A stretch of DNA of 64,000 nucleotides from positions 18,244 to 82,243 of the forward strand of contig VSSA01000020.1 in assembly GCA_008123405.1 (NCBI GenBank). Direction: 5' to 3'. This document shows, in pieces, positions 51,704 to 61,111 of this stretch. The notes beneath the pieces are model-generated. The model searched no databases. It saw only the letters and a program-made list of their open reading frames with translations, and was not told the origin of the DNA. Origin of the DNA: Nocardioides sp. BGMRC 2183. Its GTDB lineage: Bacteria > Actinomycetota > Actinomycetes > Propionibacteriales > Nocardioidaceae. Each line of letters starts with the position of its first letter. Position 1 is the first letter of the stretch. Both the position numbers and the translations under genes were made by a program.

Positions 51704-52903
51704 ATGCTCGACCCCCGCGTGCAGCGTGTGCTGATCGCGATCGTCCAGGTGCTTGCGCTGGCCGTGTGGTTCTCGGTGTCGGCGGTGGTGCCGAGCCTGC
51801 AGGCCGACTGGGACATCTCGACCGGCCAAGCGGTGTGGCTGACCGGGACGGTGCAGCTGGGCTTCGCCACCGGCGCGCTCGTCTCCACCGCTCTGAACCT
51901 GGCCGACCGGGTGGCGCCGCACCTGTTGATGGCGGTCAGCGCCGCACTGGCGGCGGCCGCGACCTTCACAGTGGCCCTGACGGTGGACTCCTTCGGCCCT
52001 GCGCTCGCCCTGCGGTTTCTGACCGGGGCGTTCCTCGCCGGCGTCTATCCGGTCGGGATGAAGCTGACCGCCTCCTGGGCCGGCGCGCGAGGCCGGGGGA
52101 CGGCGATGGGCCTGATGATCGGCGCGCTCACCCTCGGCTCGGCGCTGCCGCACCTGGTCGGTGGCCTGGCCACGCTCCCCTGGCGCGACGTGCTGCGGGT
52201 GACCGCCGCGATCGCGCTCGCTGGTGCAGCTGTCGCACTGATCGCGGTCCGGCCCGGACCACACCTCGCGGCCGGTCCCACCACCTTGCATCCGCGCTAT
52301 GCGATCGAGATGTTCCGCGAAGCGGGTCCGCGGCGGGTGAACCTCGGCTACTTCGGCCACATGTGGGAGCTCTACGCGCTGTGGACCTGGGTCCCGTTCT
52401 TCGTCGCCCACGCCGCCGGCTCGACCTCGCCGGACACCGACGACCGCCTGCTGATCTTCACCACCATGGGTCTCTGCGGCCTGCTCGGCTGCCTGGTCGG
52501 TGGATGGGCCGCCGATCGGTTCGGCCGGACTCCGGCCGCGGTCACCGCGCTGTCGGTCAGCGGCGCCTGTTGCGTGCTCTCACCGCTTGCCTTCCTTGCG
52601 CCGGCTCCGATCCTCGCGGTCTTCTGCGGGGTGTGGGGGGCATCGGTGATCGCCGACTCCGGCGTCTTCTCCACCGCGCTCTCCGAGGTCGCCGACCAAC
52701 GCTTCATCGGCACCGCGCTGAGCGCGCAGACCGCGCTCGGCTTCGCCCTGACGGTGCTCAGCATCCAGTTGGTGCCCGTCCTGGCCGACGCCTCGGAGTG
52801 GCAGTACGCGTTCCTCCTGCTCGTGCCCGGCCCGGTGCTCGGGGTGATCGCGATGAGCCGACGACCAACGGCCGGTGTCCCACCGAGCGGACCACAGTCC
52901 TGA
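51704..52903 (+). CDS. MFS transporter (CynX/NimT-like)
   Basis: 399 residues, 12 hydrophobic segments. WFSVSAVVPSLQADWDISTGQAVWLTGTVQLGFATGALVS begins the fold; motif A-like GWAADRFGRTPAAVTALS lies after segment 8; RFLTGAFLAGVYPVGMKLTASWAGARGRGTAMGLMIGALTLGSALPH fits segments 4-5. The pattern is that of the CynX/NimT or cyanate/nitroimidazole transporter group. ATG 51704. It diverges from the amidase gene. Confidence 0.85.
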   Translation: MLDPRVQRVLIAIVQVLALAVWFSVSAVVPSLQADWDISTGQAVWLTGTVQLGFATGALVSTALNLADRVAPHLLMAVSAALAAAATFTVALTVDSFGPALALRFLTGAFLAGVYPVGMKLTASWAGARGRGTAMGLMIGALTLGSALPHLVGGLATLPWRDVLRVTAAIALAGAAVALIAVRPGPHLAAGPTTLHPRYAIEMFREAGPRRVNLGYFGHMWELYALWTWVPFFVAHAAGSTSPDTDDRLLIFTTMGLCGLLGCLVGGWAADRFGRTPAAVTALSVSGACCVLSPLAFLAPAPILAVFCGVWGASVIADSGVFSTALSEVADQRFIGTALSAQTALGFALTVLSIQLVPVLADASEWQYAFLLLVPGPVLGVIAMSRRPTAGVPPSGPQS

Positions 52904-52994
52904 CGGTGCTTGCCGCTCTCCTCCGCGAATCCCTAGGGTGAGCGACGAATCGGTTGCGCCCGGCATCGGCCGGGCGGGTCGACGAGGAGGGCGC

Positions 52995-54452
52995 ATGACC
53001 ACGCAGTCCGATGCTCCGGCCACCGGCGGCGCCGTCGCCAAGATGAGCCTCCCGACGCTGACCGCGATGGTGGTCGGCGGCATGGTCGGCGCGGGGGTGT
53101 TCTCCCTGCCGGCGCGGTTCGGCGTGGCCACCGGCATCCTGGGGTCGTTGATCGCCTGGGCGATCGCCGGCACCGGCATGCTGATGCTCGCGTTCGTCTT
53201 CCAGAACCTCGCGATCCGCAAGCCTGACCTGGACTCCGGTGTCTTCATCTATGCGAAGGCCGGCTTCGGTGACTACGCCGGCTTCAACTCGGCGATCGGC
53301 TTCTGGGCCAGCTCGGTGGCTGGCAACGCCTTCTACTGGGTGTTCATCGGAGCCACCCTCGGCGCCTTCTTCGACGGCTTCGGGGACGGCGACACGGTGC
53401 TCGCGGTGGCGCTGGCCACGGCCGGCGTGTGGCTCTTCCACTACCTCATCGCCCGCGGGGTCCGGGATGCCGCGGTGATCAACCGGATCGTCACGGTCTG
53501 CAAGATCATCCCGATCCTGGTCTTCATCGTGGTGCTGCTGGTCTCCTTCGACGCCGGCGTCTTCGCCGACAACTGGACCGCCTACGGGTACGGCGACCTC
53601 GGCACCCTCGACGAGCAGATCCGCAACACCATGCTGATCACCACCTTCGTCTTCATCGGCATCGAGGGCGCCAGCGTCTACTCCCGCTACGCCAAGCGGC
53701 GCGAGGACGTCGGCAAGGCCACCGTGCTCGGCTTCCTCAGCGTGCTCTCGATCTTCGCGCTGGTCACGCTCTCCAGCTACGCCGTCGTACCGCAGCCGGA
53801 GCTGGCCGATACCCGGCAGCCCTCGATGGTCGGGGTGTTCGAGTCGGTGGTGGGCGACTGGGGCGAGTGGTTCATCAGCATCGCGGTGATCGTCTCGGTC
53901 CTCGGCGCCTACCTCGCCTGGACCCTGATGGCGGCCGAGGTCATGTTCATCCCTGCCCGCGCCGACGACTTCCCGTCGTTCCTCGGCCGGGAGAACGCGA
54001 AGGGCACCCCGATCACCGCACTCGTGGTGACCTCCCTCGGCGTCCAAGCCCTGCTCGCGCTGACCCTCTTCGTCAACGACGCCCTCAATTTCATGCTCGA
54101 CCTGGCGACCAGCCTGGCGCTGCTGCCGTACCTGCTGGCCGCCGCCTACGCCCTCAAGCTCGGCCTGACCGGAGAGTCGTACGACGGCGTGGCGGCCAAG
54201 GTGCGCACCCGGGAGACGATCGTGGCCGGTGCCGCCATGGTCTACACGCTCTTCCTCTTCGAGGCCGCCGGGATGAAGTTCGTGCTGCTCTCCACCGTGA
54301 TCCTGGCTCCTGCCGCGGTGCTCTACGTCAAGGCCCGCAGCGAGCACGGGCTGCGGCTGTTCACCCCGACCGAGATCGCCGTCTTCGCCCTGGTCGTGGC
54401 CGGCGGCGTGATCGGCGCGGTCGGGCTGTGGACCGGCCGGATCGCCCTCTGA
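52995..54452 (+). CDS. arcD: basic amino acid (arginine/ornithine) antiporter, APC superfamily
   Basis: 485 residues from ATG 52995 with GAGGAGGG upstream; 12 hydrophobic segments. [21 protein letters not shown] is the APC helix-1 unwound motif (GxVGAGVF), [19 protein letters not shown] is helix 3, and [30 protein letters not shown] is helix 6 with the conserved region of arginine/ornithine antiporters. Paired with arginine deiminase (31-base gap), which supports arginine in, ornithine or citrulline out. Confidence 0.88.
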   Translation: MTTQSDAPATGGAVAKMSLPTLTAMVVGGMVGAGVFSLPARFGVATGILGSLIAWAIAGTGMLMLAFVFQNLAIRKPDLDSGVFIYAKAGFGDYAGFNSAIGFWASSVAGNAFYWVFIGATLGAFFDGFGDGDTVLAVALATAGVWLFHYLIARGVRDAAVINRIVTVCKIIPILVFIVVLLVSFDAGVFADNWTAYGYGDLGTLDEQIRNTMLITTFVFIGIEGASVYSRYAKRREDVGKATVLGFLSVLSIFALVTLSSYAVVPQPELADTRQPSMVGVFESVVGDWGEWFISIAVIVSVLGAYLAWTLMAAEVMFIPARADDFPSFLGRENAKGTPITALVVTSLGVQALLALTLFVNDALNFMLDLATSLALLPYLLAAAYALKLGLTGESYDGVAAKVRTRETIVAGAAMVYTLFLFEAAGMKFVLLSTVILAPAAVLYVKARSEHGLRLFTPTEIAVFALVVAGGVIGAVGLWTGRIAL

Positions 54453-54483
54453 CCACCGACCCCCACCGCGAGAAAGGCACCCG

Positions 54484-55737
54484 ATGACCAGTTCTGTCGC
54501 CGCCAGCTATGGCGTCCACTCCGAGGTCGGTCGACTGCGCAAGGTCCTGGTCTGCTCCCCCGGACTGGCGCACCGCCGGTTGACCCCCAGCAACAACGAC
54601 GAGTTGCTCTTCGACGACGTGATGTGGGTGGAGAACGCCCAGCGCGACCATGCCGACTTCGTCAACAAGCTGACCCAGCGCGGCGTCGAGGTGGTCGAGC
54701 TGCACGACCTGCTGGCACAGACGCTCGCACAGCCGGGGGCCAAGGACTGGATCCTGGACCGCAAGATCGTGCCCAACCAGGTGGGGCTGGGCCTGGTCGA
54801 CGACACCCGCGCCTACCTCGAGAGTCTGCCGGAGCGGCAGCTCGCGGAGTTCCTCATCGGCGGGCTGGCGACCAGCGACCTGCCCGACGACTTCCGATCC
54901 GGCTACGTCAGCCTGGCGCGGGAGTCGACTGGCGCCCGCGAGTATCTGATGCCGCCGTTGCCGAACACCCTCTACACCCGCGACACCACCTGCTGGCTCT
55001 ACGGCGGGGTCACCATGAACCCGCTCTACTGGGCAGCCCGCAAGGAGGAGACCCTCCTCTACAAGGCGATCTACTCCCACCACCCCGACTTCGTCGGTTC
55101 GACCGTGTGGTGGGGCGACCCCGAGCAGCAGTGGGGCCAGGCGAGCTTCGAGGGGGGCGACGTGATGCCCGTCGGCAACGGAGTGGTGCTGGTCGGGATG
55201 AGCGAGCGTACGTCGCGCCAGGCCATCACCCAGGTCGCCAGAGCCCTCTTCGAGCAGGGTGCTGCGACGCGGGTGATCGTGGCCGGCATGCCCAAGCTGC
55301 GTGCCGCGATGCACCTCGACACGGTGTTCACCTTCGTCGACCGCGACATCGTCACGCTCTACCCGACGATCATGGACGCGGTCCACACGTTCACGCTGAT
55401 GCCGTCCGACACCGCACCGGGCGTCGAGGTGCGTGACGAAGGCGATGCCCGCTTCGTCGACGTGGTCGCGCGCGAGCTGGGCCTGTCCTCGATCCGGGTG
55501 ATCGACACCGGGGGCGACGTCTACCAGTCCGAGCGCCAGCAGTGGGACAGTGGCAACAATGCAGTGGCACTGGAGCCCGGGGTGGTCTTCACCTACGACC
55601 GCAACACCCTCACCAACACCTTGCTGCGCAAGGCCGGCGTCGAGGTGATCACCATCGTCGGCGCCGAGCTGGGCCGGGGACGTGGTGGTGGGCACTGCAT
55701 GACCTGCCCGATCATCCGCGACGCCGTGGACTTCTGA
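54484..55737 (+). CDS. arcA: arginine deiminase
   Basis: 417 residues. Signature pieces: [29 protein letters not shown] at the start, [45 protein letters not shown] (substrate Asp/Glu), [19 protein letters not shown] with the catalytic His, and [19 protein letters not shown] with catalytic Cys405. Converts arginine to citrulline plus ammonia. Downstream there is no ornithine carbamoyltransferase or carbamate kinase, so the ATP-yielding part of the pathway must be elsewhere or absent. Confidence 0.97.
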   Translation: MTSSVAASYGVHSEVGRLRKVLVCSPGLAHRRLTPSNNDELLFDDVMWVENAQRDHADFVNKLTQRGVEVVELHDLLAQTLAQPGAKDWILDRKIVPNQVGLGLVDDTRAYLESLPERQLAEFLIGGLATSDLPDDFRSGYVSLARESTGAREYLMPPLPNTLYTRDTTCWLYGGVTMNPLYWAARKEETLLYKAIYSHHPDFVGSTVWWGDPEQQWGQASFEGGDVMPVGNGVVLVGMSERTSRQAITQVARALFEQGAATRVIVAGMPKLRAAMHLDTVFTFVDRDIVTLYPTIMDAVHTFTLMPSDTAPGVEVRDEGDARFVDVVARELGLSSIRVIDTGGDVYQSERQQWDSGNNAVALEPGVVFTYDRNTLTNTLLRKAGVEVITIVGAELGRGRGGGHCMTCPIIRDAVDF

Positions 55738-55749
55738 GTGGACGCCTGA

Positions 55750-56805
55750 GTGGAAGCCGTGGCGGAGCGGAGCACTTCCGGTCGGACGAGGCTGCGACGT
55801 TGGCTGCTTCCCCTCGGCTACCTCGTCATCGCCGGCGTCGTCGCGACGGTGATCATCCGGATCGTCGGCAAGATCGACTGGTCCGCCGTCGGCGACGCCC
55901 TCGGGCACCTGGCCTGGTGGCAGCCACTGGTCCTGATCGGGGTACTGCTGGTGCGGCAGTTCGTCAACGCACTGCCGCTGGCCTTCTACATCCCCGGGGT
56001 CGGGCCCTTCCGTGCGATGGTCAACGACCAGCTCGGCATCATGATGGCGAGCGTCGCGCCTCCTCCGGGCGACATGGCGATCCGGGTGGCGCTGTTCCGC
56101 GCCTGGAACGTCCCGGTGCCGCAGGCATTGGCCGGGACCACGCTGAACATGCTGACCTTCTACATCGTCCGCTTCGGCGCCCCGGTGATCGGCTTCGTGC
56201 TCCTCGTGGTCACCGGTCAGGAGCCCGGGTTGCGCTGGCTGGATCTGCTCAGCGTGGCGATCGCCGCCGGGATCCTGGCGGCGCTGATCCTGGTGATCCG
56301 TGCCGACCGGACCGCCCGGGCCGTCGGGGATCGCTCGGCCCGGGTGGTACGGCGGTTCCGGCCCAGCGTCGATCCCGCTGCCTGGGCCGAGGGCTGCGCC
56401 GGCTTCCGCCACGACGCCTCCGCGCGGTTCCGCTGGGGCTTCCCACGGTCGTTGGTGGCGACCGTGGGCATGCTGGTGGCGGACCTGACCCTGCTCCTGC
56501 TCTGCCTGCGTTTCGTCGGGCTGGACACCACGGAGATCTCGGTGGTCGACGTGGCGATCGCCTACTTCTTCGCCTACCCGTTCACCGTCTTCTTCTTCTC
56601 CGGGATCGGCATCGTCGACGCGCTGATCATCGCCGCGCTCGTGGACCTGGGCGGGATCGAGGTGGAGGCTGCGGCGGTCGCCGGACTGATCGTGTGGCGG
56701 GTCTTCTTCATCGGCGGGCCGATCGTCTTCGGGCTGATCTGCCTGGCGTTCCTGCGGACGACGATCCGTGCCGCGAAGCTCGAGGCCGAGCCGGAGCAGG
56801 CCTAG
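55750..56805 (+). CDS. lysylphosphatidylglycerol-synthase-type membrane protein (YbhN/UPF0104)
   Basis: 351 residues, eight or so hydrophobic segments; family motifs include FYIPGVGPFRAMVNDQLGIMMASVAPPPGDMAIRVALFRAWNVP and AYFFAYPFTVFFFSGIGIVDALIIAALV. These are the flippase-like membrane domain of MprF-type proteins without the synthase domain. May move a lipid across the membrane. GTG 55750 lies 12 bases after arcA, so it may be read with it, though a functional link is not evident. Convergent with the META lipoprotein. Confidence 0.85.
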   Translation: MEAVAERSTSGRTRLRRWLLPLGYLVIAGVVATVIIRIVGKIDWSAVGDALGHLAWWQPLVLIGVLLVRQFVNALPLAFYIPGVGPFRAMVNDQLGIMMASVAPPPGDMAIRVALFRAWNVPVPQALAGTTLNMLTFYIVRFGAPVIGFVLLVVTGQEPGLRWLDLLSVAIAAGILAALILVIRADRTARAVGDRSARVVRRFRPSVDPAAWAEGCAGFRHDASARFRWGFPRSLVATVGMLVADLTLLLLCLRFVGLDTTEISVVDVAIAYFFAYPFTVFFFSGIGIVDALIIAALVDLGGIEVEAAAVAGLIVWRVFFIGGPIVFGLICLAFLRTTIRAAKLEAEPEQA

Positions 56806-56812
56806 AAGTCTG

Positions 56813-57610
56813 CTAGCGGACCGTGTAGGCGTCGACGTACCCGCCGGCGCCGACGCTCTCGACCTTGAGGCTGAGCGGCGTCGTCGTGGCCTTGAGCCGG
56901 AACTTGGCGCTGCGACCGGATCGGAGCGTGAAGTAGCGCGGCCCGACCTTGCCGGCGTCCGCAGGGCTGACGGTGATCTTGAACGAGTCACGACGGCTAC
57001 CGGTGTTGGTCAGCGTCAGCTTCAGCACTTCGCCCGGCTGAGCAGTGGTGGGGCCGTTGATGCGTGCACCGAAGGCGTCTGGCGAGGAATCGGCGGGGGC
57101 GTTCCCGTCACCCACCTCGGCGAAGTCCATCCGCACGTCCCCGGCGGTCAGGACGAGATCGGCCTCGCCTCCGTCCTCGGCGGGCTCGACGGTCACACCG
57201 TCCGCGAAGAGCTCGGCCAGCCAGGTGTCCTGGTCGGCCAGGCCACCGACGCAGCCCATCATCGTGGCCCCCGGCTCGTCCTCCCACCGGATCACCGCCG
57301 CACCGTCCTCGGACTCCACGGTGTAGGCGCCGAACATGGTGTTGCAGCCGGCGTTCACCGCCATGCCGTCCTCGAAGGAGACACGCACCGTGGTGCCCTC
57401 GACGAGATCGTGCCCGCTGACCTCGTCAGCCACGAAGGAACGCCCGTCGAGCTCCTCTGCGGCCACGGTCTCCGACGTACCCGACGCTGACGGGTCGGCG
57501 GCGGCGCCGTCGTCGGCGTCGTCGCCGCATCCCATCAGGAGCGCCGCGCACAGGACCGTCACCGCTCCCGCACTCAGGGCCTTCGGAAGTCCACGCTGAA
57601 CGAGCTTCAC
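56813..57610 (-). CDS. META-domain lipoprotein
   Basis: 265 residues from GTG 57610 with GAGGAG upstream. Lipoprotein signal with a lipobox at LMGC, an acidic linker (DDADDGAAADPSASG), then a META/HslJ-like domain (GRSFVADEVSGHDL, VNAGCNTMFGAYTVE with the GCN motif, ATMMGCVGGLADQDTWLAELF). The last 80 residues form a separate Ig-like domain (TAQPGEVLKLTLTNTGSRRDSFKITVSP...). Surface protein of unknown role; META proteins in other bacteria are linked to stress resistance. Confidence 0.85.
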   Translation of the reverse strand: MKLVQRGLPKALSAGAVTVLCAALLMGCGDDADDGAAADPSASGTSETVAAEELDGRSFVADEVSGHDLVEGTTVRVSFEDGMAVNAGCNTMFGAYTVESEDGAAVIRWEDEPGATMMGCVGGLADQDTWLAELFADGVTVEPAEDGGEADLVLTAGDVRMDFAEVGDGNAPADSSPDAFGARINGPTTAQPGEVLKLTLTNTGSRRDSFKITVSPADAGKVGPRYFTLRSGRSAKFRLKATTTPLSLKVESVGAGGYVDAYTVR

Positions 57611-57700
57611 TCCAGTGCCTCCTCGGGCCGCTGAGCCCACGACACCGGGCGGTGTCCAGGGCACCGCCATCCTGCCGGAACTCCCCGGCCGGGTCGAGGG

Positions 57701-59047
57701 TCAGGGTGAGCGGTAACGCTGCAGAAAGAGCGCCTCGGCCGTGGCCAGGCGCTGGATCTCTGCCGGATCGACGCTCTCGTTGGGGGCGTGGATCAGCGCC
57801 AGTGGCTCTTCGACGCCCATCAAGATCAGCTCGGCGTCGGGGTAGGTGTCGGTGAGCACGTTGCAGAGCGGGATCGAACCGCCCTGGCCGAGATGGACCG
57901 GATCGGTGTCGTAGACCTCCCGCATCGCCGCCCGCATCGCGGCGTACGCGGGTCCGTCGGTGACCGCCCGGAACGGCGCACCGGTCGCTTCGGTCTCGAC
58001 CTGCACCGATACGCCCCAGGGCGCAGCGGTGCGCAGGTGGTCGGTCAACCGCGCCAGTGCCTCGGCGGGCTCCGTGCCGGGCGGGATCCTGAGGTTCAGT
58101 CGGGCGCTGGCGCGGGGGACGATCGCGGCGCTCGACCCGACCACGGGGGGAGCGTCAATGCCCAGGACGGTCAACGCCGGACGCGCCCACAGCATGTCCG
58201 AGACGGTCCCGGAGCCGAGGAGTGCTTCGCGCTCGGCGATCTGGGCATCGGTGCGGAACGCACGCGGGTCGTAGGGGGCGCCGGTCCAGGTCTGGGTGTT
58301 GTCGAGGCCGTCGACCGTGGTGTCGCCCTCGGCGTCGCGCAGTGAGGCGAGGATCGCGATCAGTGCGGCGAGTGCGTCAGGAGCGGGCCCGCCGAACATC
58401 CCTGAGTGCAGCTCGGTCGGCAGCGCCTCCACGTGGACGACGACGTTGACCATCCCGCGCAGGCTGACGGTCATCGCGGGCTTGCCGACGGCGGCGTTGC
58501 CGGTGTCGCAGACCAGGATGGTGTCGGCGCGCAACAGGTCGGCATGGTCGGGCACGAAGGCCTCGAGTCCGCCGGTGCCCTGCTCCTCGGAGCCTTCGAC
58601 GACCAGCTTGAGGTTGACGCCGACCTCGTCGCCGAGGGCACGCAGGGCGGTGAGGTGCATCAGGATGTTGCCCTTGCAGTCGGCAGCGCCCCGCCCGTAC
58701 CAGCGCCCGTCGACCTCGGTCAGCTTGAACGGCGGGGTCCGCCAGGCGTCGTCGTCCAACGGAGGCTGTACGTCGTAGTGCGCATAGAGCAGCACCGTGG
58801 GCGCAGCGGCATCGGGGCCCGGACGGGAGCCGACGACCGCCTGGCTGCCGTCGGCGGTCGGATGGAGACCGATGTCGGCGAACCCGAGCTCCGCGAAGGC
58901 GTCGACGACCCATTGCGCGGCCCGCTCGCACCCCTCGGGTGGGAACTGGCGGGGGTCGGCGACGGACGGGATCGCGACCAGCTCGGCCAGCTCGGTGCGC
59001 ACCCGCGGCATCAACGCGGCGACCCGATCGGCGACCGACCCGGTCAT
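57701..59047 (-). CDS. M20-family dipeptidase
   Basis: 448 residues. VLLYAHYDVQPPLDDDAWRTPPFKLTEVDGRWYGRGAADCKGNI carries the first metal His and Asp; EGSEEQGTGGLEAFV the catalytic Glu pair; later SSAAIVPRASARLNLRIPPGTEPAEAL is the dimerisation domain and GGSIPLCNVLTDTYPDAELILMGVEEP with IHAPNESV the last His. This wording is that of the ArgE/DapE-like dipeptidase group (HYDVQP). Read with the two genes upstream by ATGA overlaps, pointing to peptide or amino acid use. Confidence 0.94.
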   Translation of the reverse strand: MTGSVADRVAALMPRVRTELAELVAIPSVADPRQFPPEGCERAAQWVVDAFAELGFADIGLHPTADGSQAVVGSRPGPDAAAPTVLLYAHYDVQPPLDDDAWRTPPFKLTEVDGRWYGRGAADCKGNILMHLTALRALGDEVGVNLKLVVEGSEEQGTGGLEAFVPDHADLLRADTILVCDTGNAAVGKPAMTVSLRGMVNVVVHVEALPTELHSGMFGGPAPDALAALIAILASLRDAEGDTTVDGLDNTQTWTGAPYDPRAFRTDAQIAEREALLGSGTVSDMLWARPALTVLGIDAPPVVGSSAAIVPRASARLNLRIPPGTEPAEALARLTDHLRTAAPWGVSVQVETEATGAPFRAVTDGPAYAAMRAAMREVYDTDPVHLGQGGSIPLCNVLTDTYPDAELILMGVEEPLALIHAPNESVDPAEIQRLATAEALFLQRYRSP

Positions 59048-59493
59048 CGGCGGATCACCTCATCGAGCTCGAGATCCTCGACGGTTCGCTCGAACTCCGC
59101 AACCTCGTCGGGACAGTAGACACTCAGGGCGATCAACTGACCCTGAACGACCCGGTTGTCGGCGATGATCGGGCGTTGGCCCGGCCCGGCGGCGCCATTG
59201 GTGAGCTGGTCGAAGAGGACCGCGCTGCGCAGCGCGTGACCGGGGTCCTCGCACAGGGCGCCCCCGTCGTCACCGAGCACCCGGACGATCTGGTCGTGGG
59301 AGGGCGCGCGCAACCCGGCATCGTCGAGCGCTGTGCTGAGCTCGTCCGCCTTGTCCTGCGCCTGCTCACTGGAGCGTGCGGCGCTGAACGTGAACAGCGC
59401 GATGATGGTGGCGAGCACGAACAGGCCGATCGCACCCGCGTAGATCCAGGTCTTCCGGTGGTCCTGGAGCTCGTGCTGGGTGTGGCCGCTCAT
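59044..59493 (-). CDS. small single-pass membrane protein, unknown
   Basis: 149 residues: a short cytoplasmic tail (SGHTQHELQDHRKTWIY), one membrane segment (AGAIGLFVLATIIALFTFSAA), then an external coiled-coil-like stretch (RSSEQAQDKADELSTALDDAGL) and a domain with two Cys (GALCEDPGHALR, LSVYCPDE) that could form a disulphide outside the cell. Overlaps the dipeptidase start by 4 bases and is overlapped by the permease stop, so it is translated between them. I do not recognise a family. Confidence 0.85.
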   Translation of the reverse strand: MSGHTQHELQDHRKTWIYAGAIGLFVLATIIALFTFSAARSSEQAQDKADELSTALDDAGLRAPSHDQIVRVLGDDGGALCEDPGHALRSAVLFDQLTNGAAGPGQRPIIADNRVVQGQLIALSVYCPDEVAEFERTVEDLELDEVIRR

Positions 59494-60959
59494 GATGCCG
59501 ACACCTCCTCAGCGTTCTCCGGCTGTTTCCAGGACGGCCGGCGGAACCGGTAGAAGAGGAACGGGACGAGCAGGCCCAGGCCGAGTGCTCCCCCTCCGAC
59601 GATCAGCAGGTAGAGCCCGGTGCTGCCACCGCCGAACTGGGAGGGCGGAACGAACCCGATCAACAGCGCCGCCAGAGCAGCGGCGAATCCGACGCCGCAG
59701 AGCCCGACCAGCATGGGCGCTCGGAACCCCCGTGGATGATCGGGCTCGAGACGTCGCAGCCGGACCGCGGCGACGAACATCAGCAGGTACATGATCAGGT
59801 AGACCTGCGTGGTGATCACCGAGAAGATCCAGTACGCACTGGAGACGTCGGGGATCAGGGCGTAGCCGAGCGCGATGACGGTGGTGACCACGCCCTGGGC
59901 GACCAGGATGTTCTGCTGCACGCCGTGCTTGTTCAGCCGTTGCAGGAACGGGGGCAGGTAACCCTCTTCGCGGGAGATCAGCAACAGGCCCTTCGACGGC
60001 CCCGCCAGCCAGGTGAGCATGCCGCCGAGCGACGCGGCGACCAGCATGATGCCGAAGACCGGCGTGAGCCACTGGGTCCCGAACTCCGCGAAGACGGCGT
60101 CGAAGGCCTGCATCACGCCGGCGGTCAGGGAGAGCTGGTCGGCCGGGACGATCCAGCTGATCGCCAATGCAGGGAGGATGAAGATCAGCAGGACCATCGC
60201 CATCGCCAGGAACATCGCCTTCGGGAACTCCTTGGCCGGGTTACGCAGCGACCCGACGTGCACGGCGTTCATCTCCATGCCCGAGTAGGAGAGGAAGTTG
60301 TTGACGATCAGGACCAGGCTCGCCAGGCCCGCCCACGCGGGCATCAGGTGCGCGGAGTCCATCGGCGCGGCGGACTCGTTGCCCTGCCCGAGGAAGACCA
60401 CCCCGAGCAGCACCAGGACCGCGCCGGGGACCAGGGTGCCGATGATCAGTCCGCCGCTGGCCAGCCCGGCCACGCCCGACGTACCCCGTGCGGAGACCCA
60501 CACGCCGGTCCAGTAGACGATCACGATCACGCAGGCGGTCCACACCCCACTGGAGGCGAGGGCGGGATTGATGACGTACGCCAAGGTGCTGGCGACGAAG
60601 CCGAGCAGGCTCGGGTAGTAGAAGATCGTCATCGCGAACTGGCACCACACCGCCAGGAAGCCCATCGGCTTGGAGATGCCGCGCGAGACCCAGTTGTAGA
60701 CACCACCTTCGTAGCCCGACGCCAGCTCGGCGGAGACCAGCGAGGTCGGGAGCAGGAAGACGATCGCCGGGATGATGTAGAGGAAGACGCAGGCCAGTCC
60801 GTAGACGGCCATCGTCGGGGCGGCGCGGAGGCTGGCGACCGAGCTGGTCGTCATCATCGCCAGCGCGATCCAGGAGATCCAATGGGTCGCCGGCGCCTGC
60901 GCGCGGGCGGCGACTCGTCGGGCGAGTGGCTCGTCGGCCGGTACGTCCATCGCGCTCAT
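59490..60959 (-). CDS. APC-family amino acid permease (glutamate/GABA antiporter-like)
   Basis: 489 residues from ATG 60959 with GGGAGG upstream, 12 hydrophobic segments. WISWIALAMMTTSSVASLRAAPTMAVYGLACVFLYIIPAIVFLLPTSLVSAELASGYEGGVYNWVSRGISKPMGFLAVW and LSYSGMEMNAVHVGSLRNPAKEFPKAMFLAMAMV (helix 6, YxGMEMNAVH) fit the glutamate:GABA antiporter (GadC) branch of APC. Leads the operon permease-membrane protein-dipeptidase; probably takes up an amino acid or dipeptide product. Confidence 0.88.
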   Translation of the reverse strand: MSAMDVPADEPLARRVAARAQAPATHWISWIALAMMTTSSVASLRAAPTMAVYGLACVFLYIIPAIVFLLPTSLVSAELASGYEGGVYNWVSRGISKPMGFLAVWCQFAMTIFYYPSLLGFVASTLAYVINPALASSGVWTACVIVIVYWTGVWVSARGTSGVAGLASGGLIIGTLVPGAVLVLLGVVFLGQGNESAAPMDSAHLMPAWAGLASLVLIVNNFLSYSGMEMNAVHVGSLRNPAKEFPKAMFLAMAMVLLIFILPALAISWIVPADQLSLTAGVMQAFDAVFAEFGTQWLTPVFGIMLVAASLGGMLTWLAGPSKGLLLISREEGYLPPFLQRLNKHGVQQNILVAQGVVTTVIALGYALIPDVSSAYWIFSVITTQVYLIMYLLMFVAAVRLRRLEPDHPRGFRAPMLVGLCGVGFAAALAALLIGFVPPSQFGGGSTGLYLLIVGGGALGLGLLVPFLFYRFRRPSWKQPENAEEVSAS

Positions 60960-60988
60960 CTGCTGCCTCCCGTTGCTGGTCGCGAGTG

Positions 60989-61111
60989 CTACTCGACGAG
61001 TTGTAGGTGCCGATCGGTGGTGTTGAAGGGCCGCGCGGCCGGGCTGTCGGCCACGACCCACGTCATCCGGTGCGCATAGTCCTCACGGGTGAACGCGGCG
61101 GGCCATTCATC
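60989..61111 (-). other. orphan coding-like 40-residue frame
   Basis: Between the MFS stop and the permease start a frame reads DEWPAAFTREDYAHRMTWV followed by about 20 more residues to a stop at 60989, with third-position GC as in real genes. No start codon precedes it; the frame enters from the antisense side of the MFS gene's own 3' end. It looks like the C-terminal remnant of a gene whose front was replaced by the MFS gene, or simply chance. Confidence 0.35.

Noticed and set aside
54361-56991. An 876-residue frame opposite arcA and the YbhN-like gene
   Set aside because: Antisense artefact; arcA has all its catalytic motifs on the other strand.
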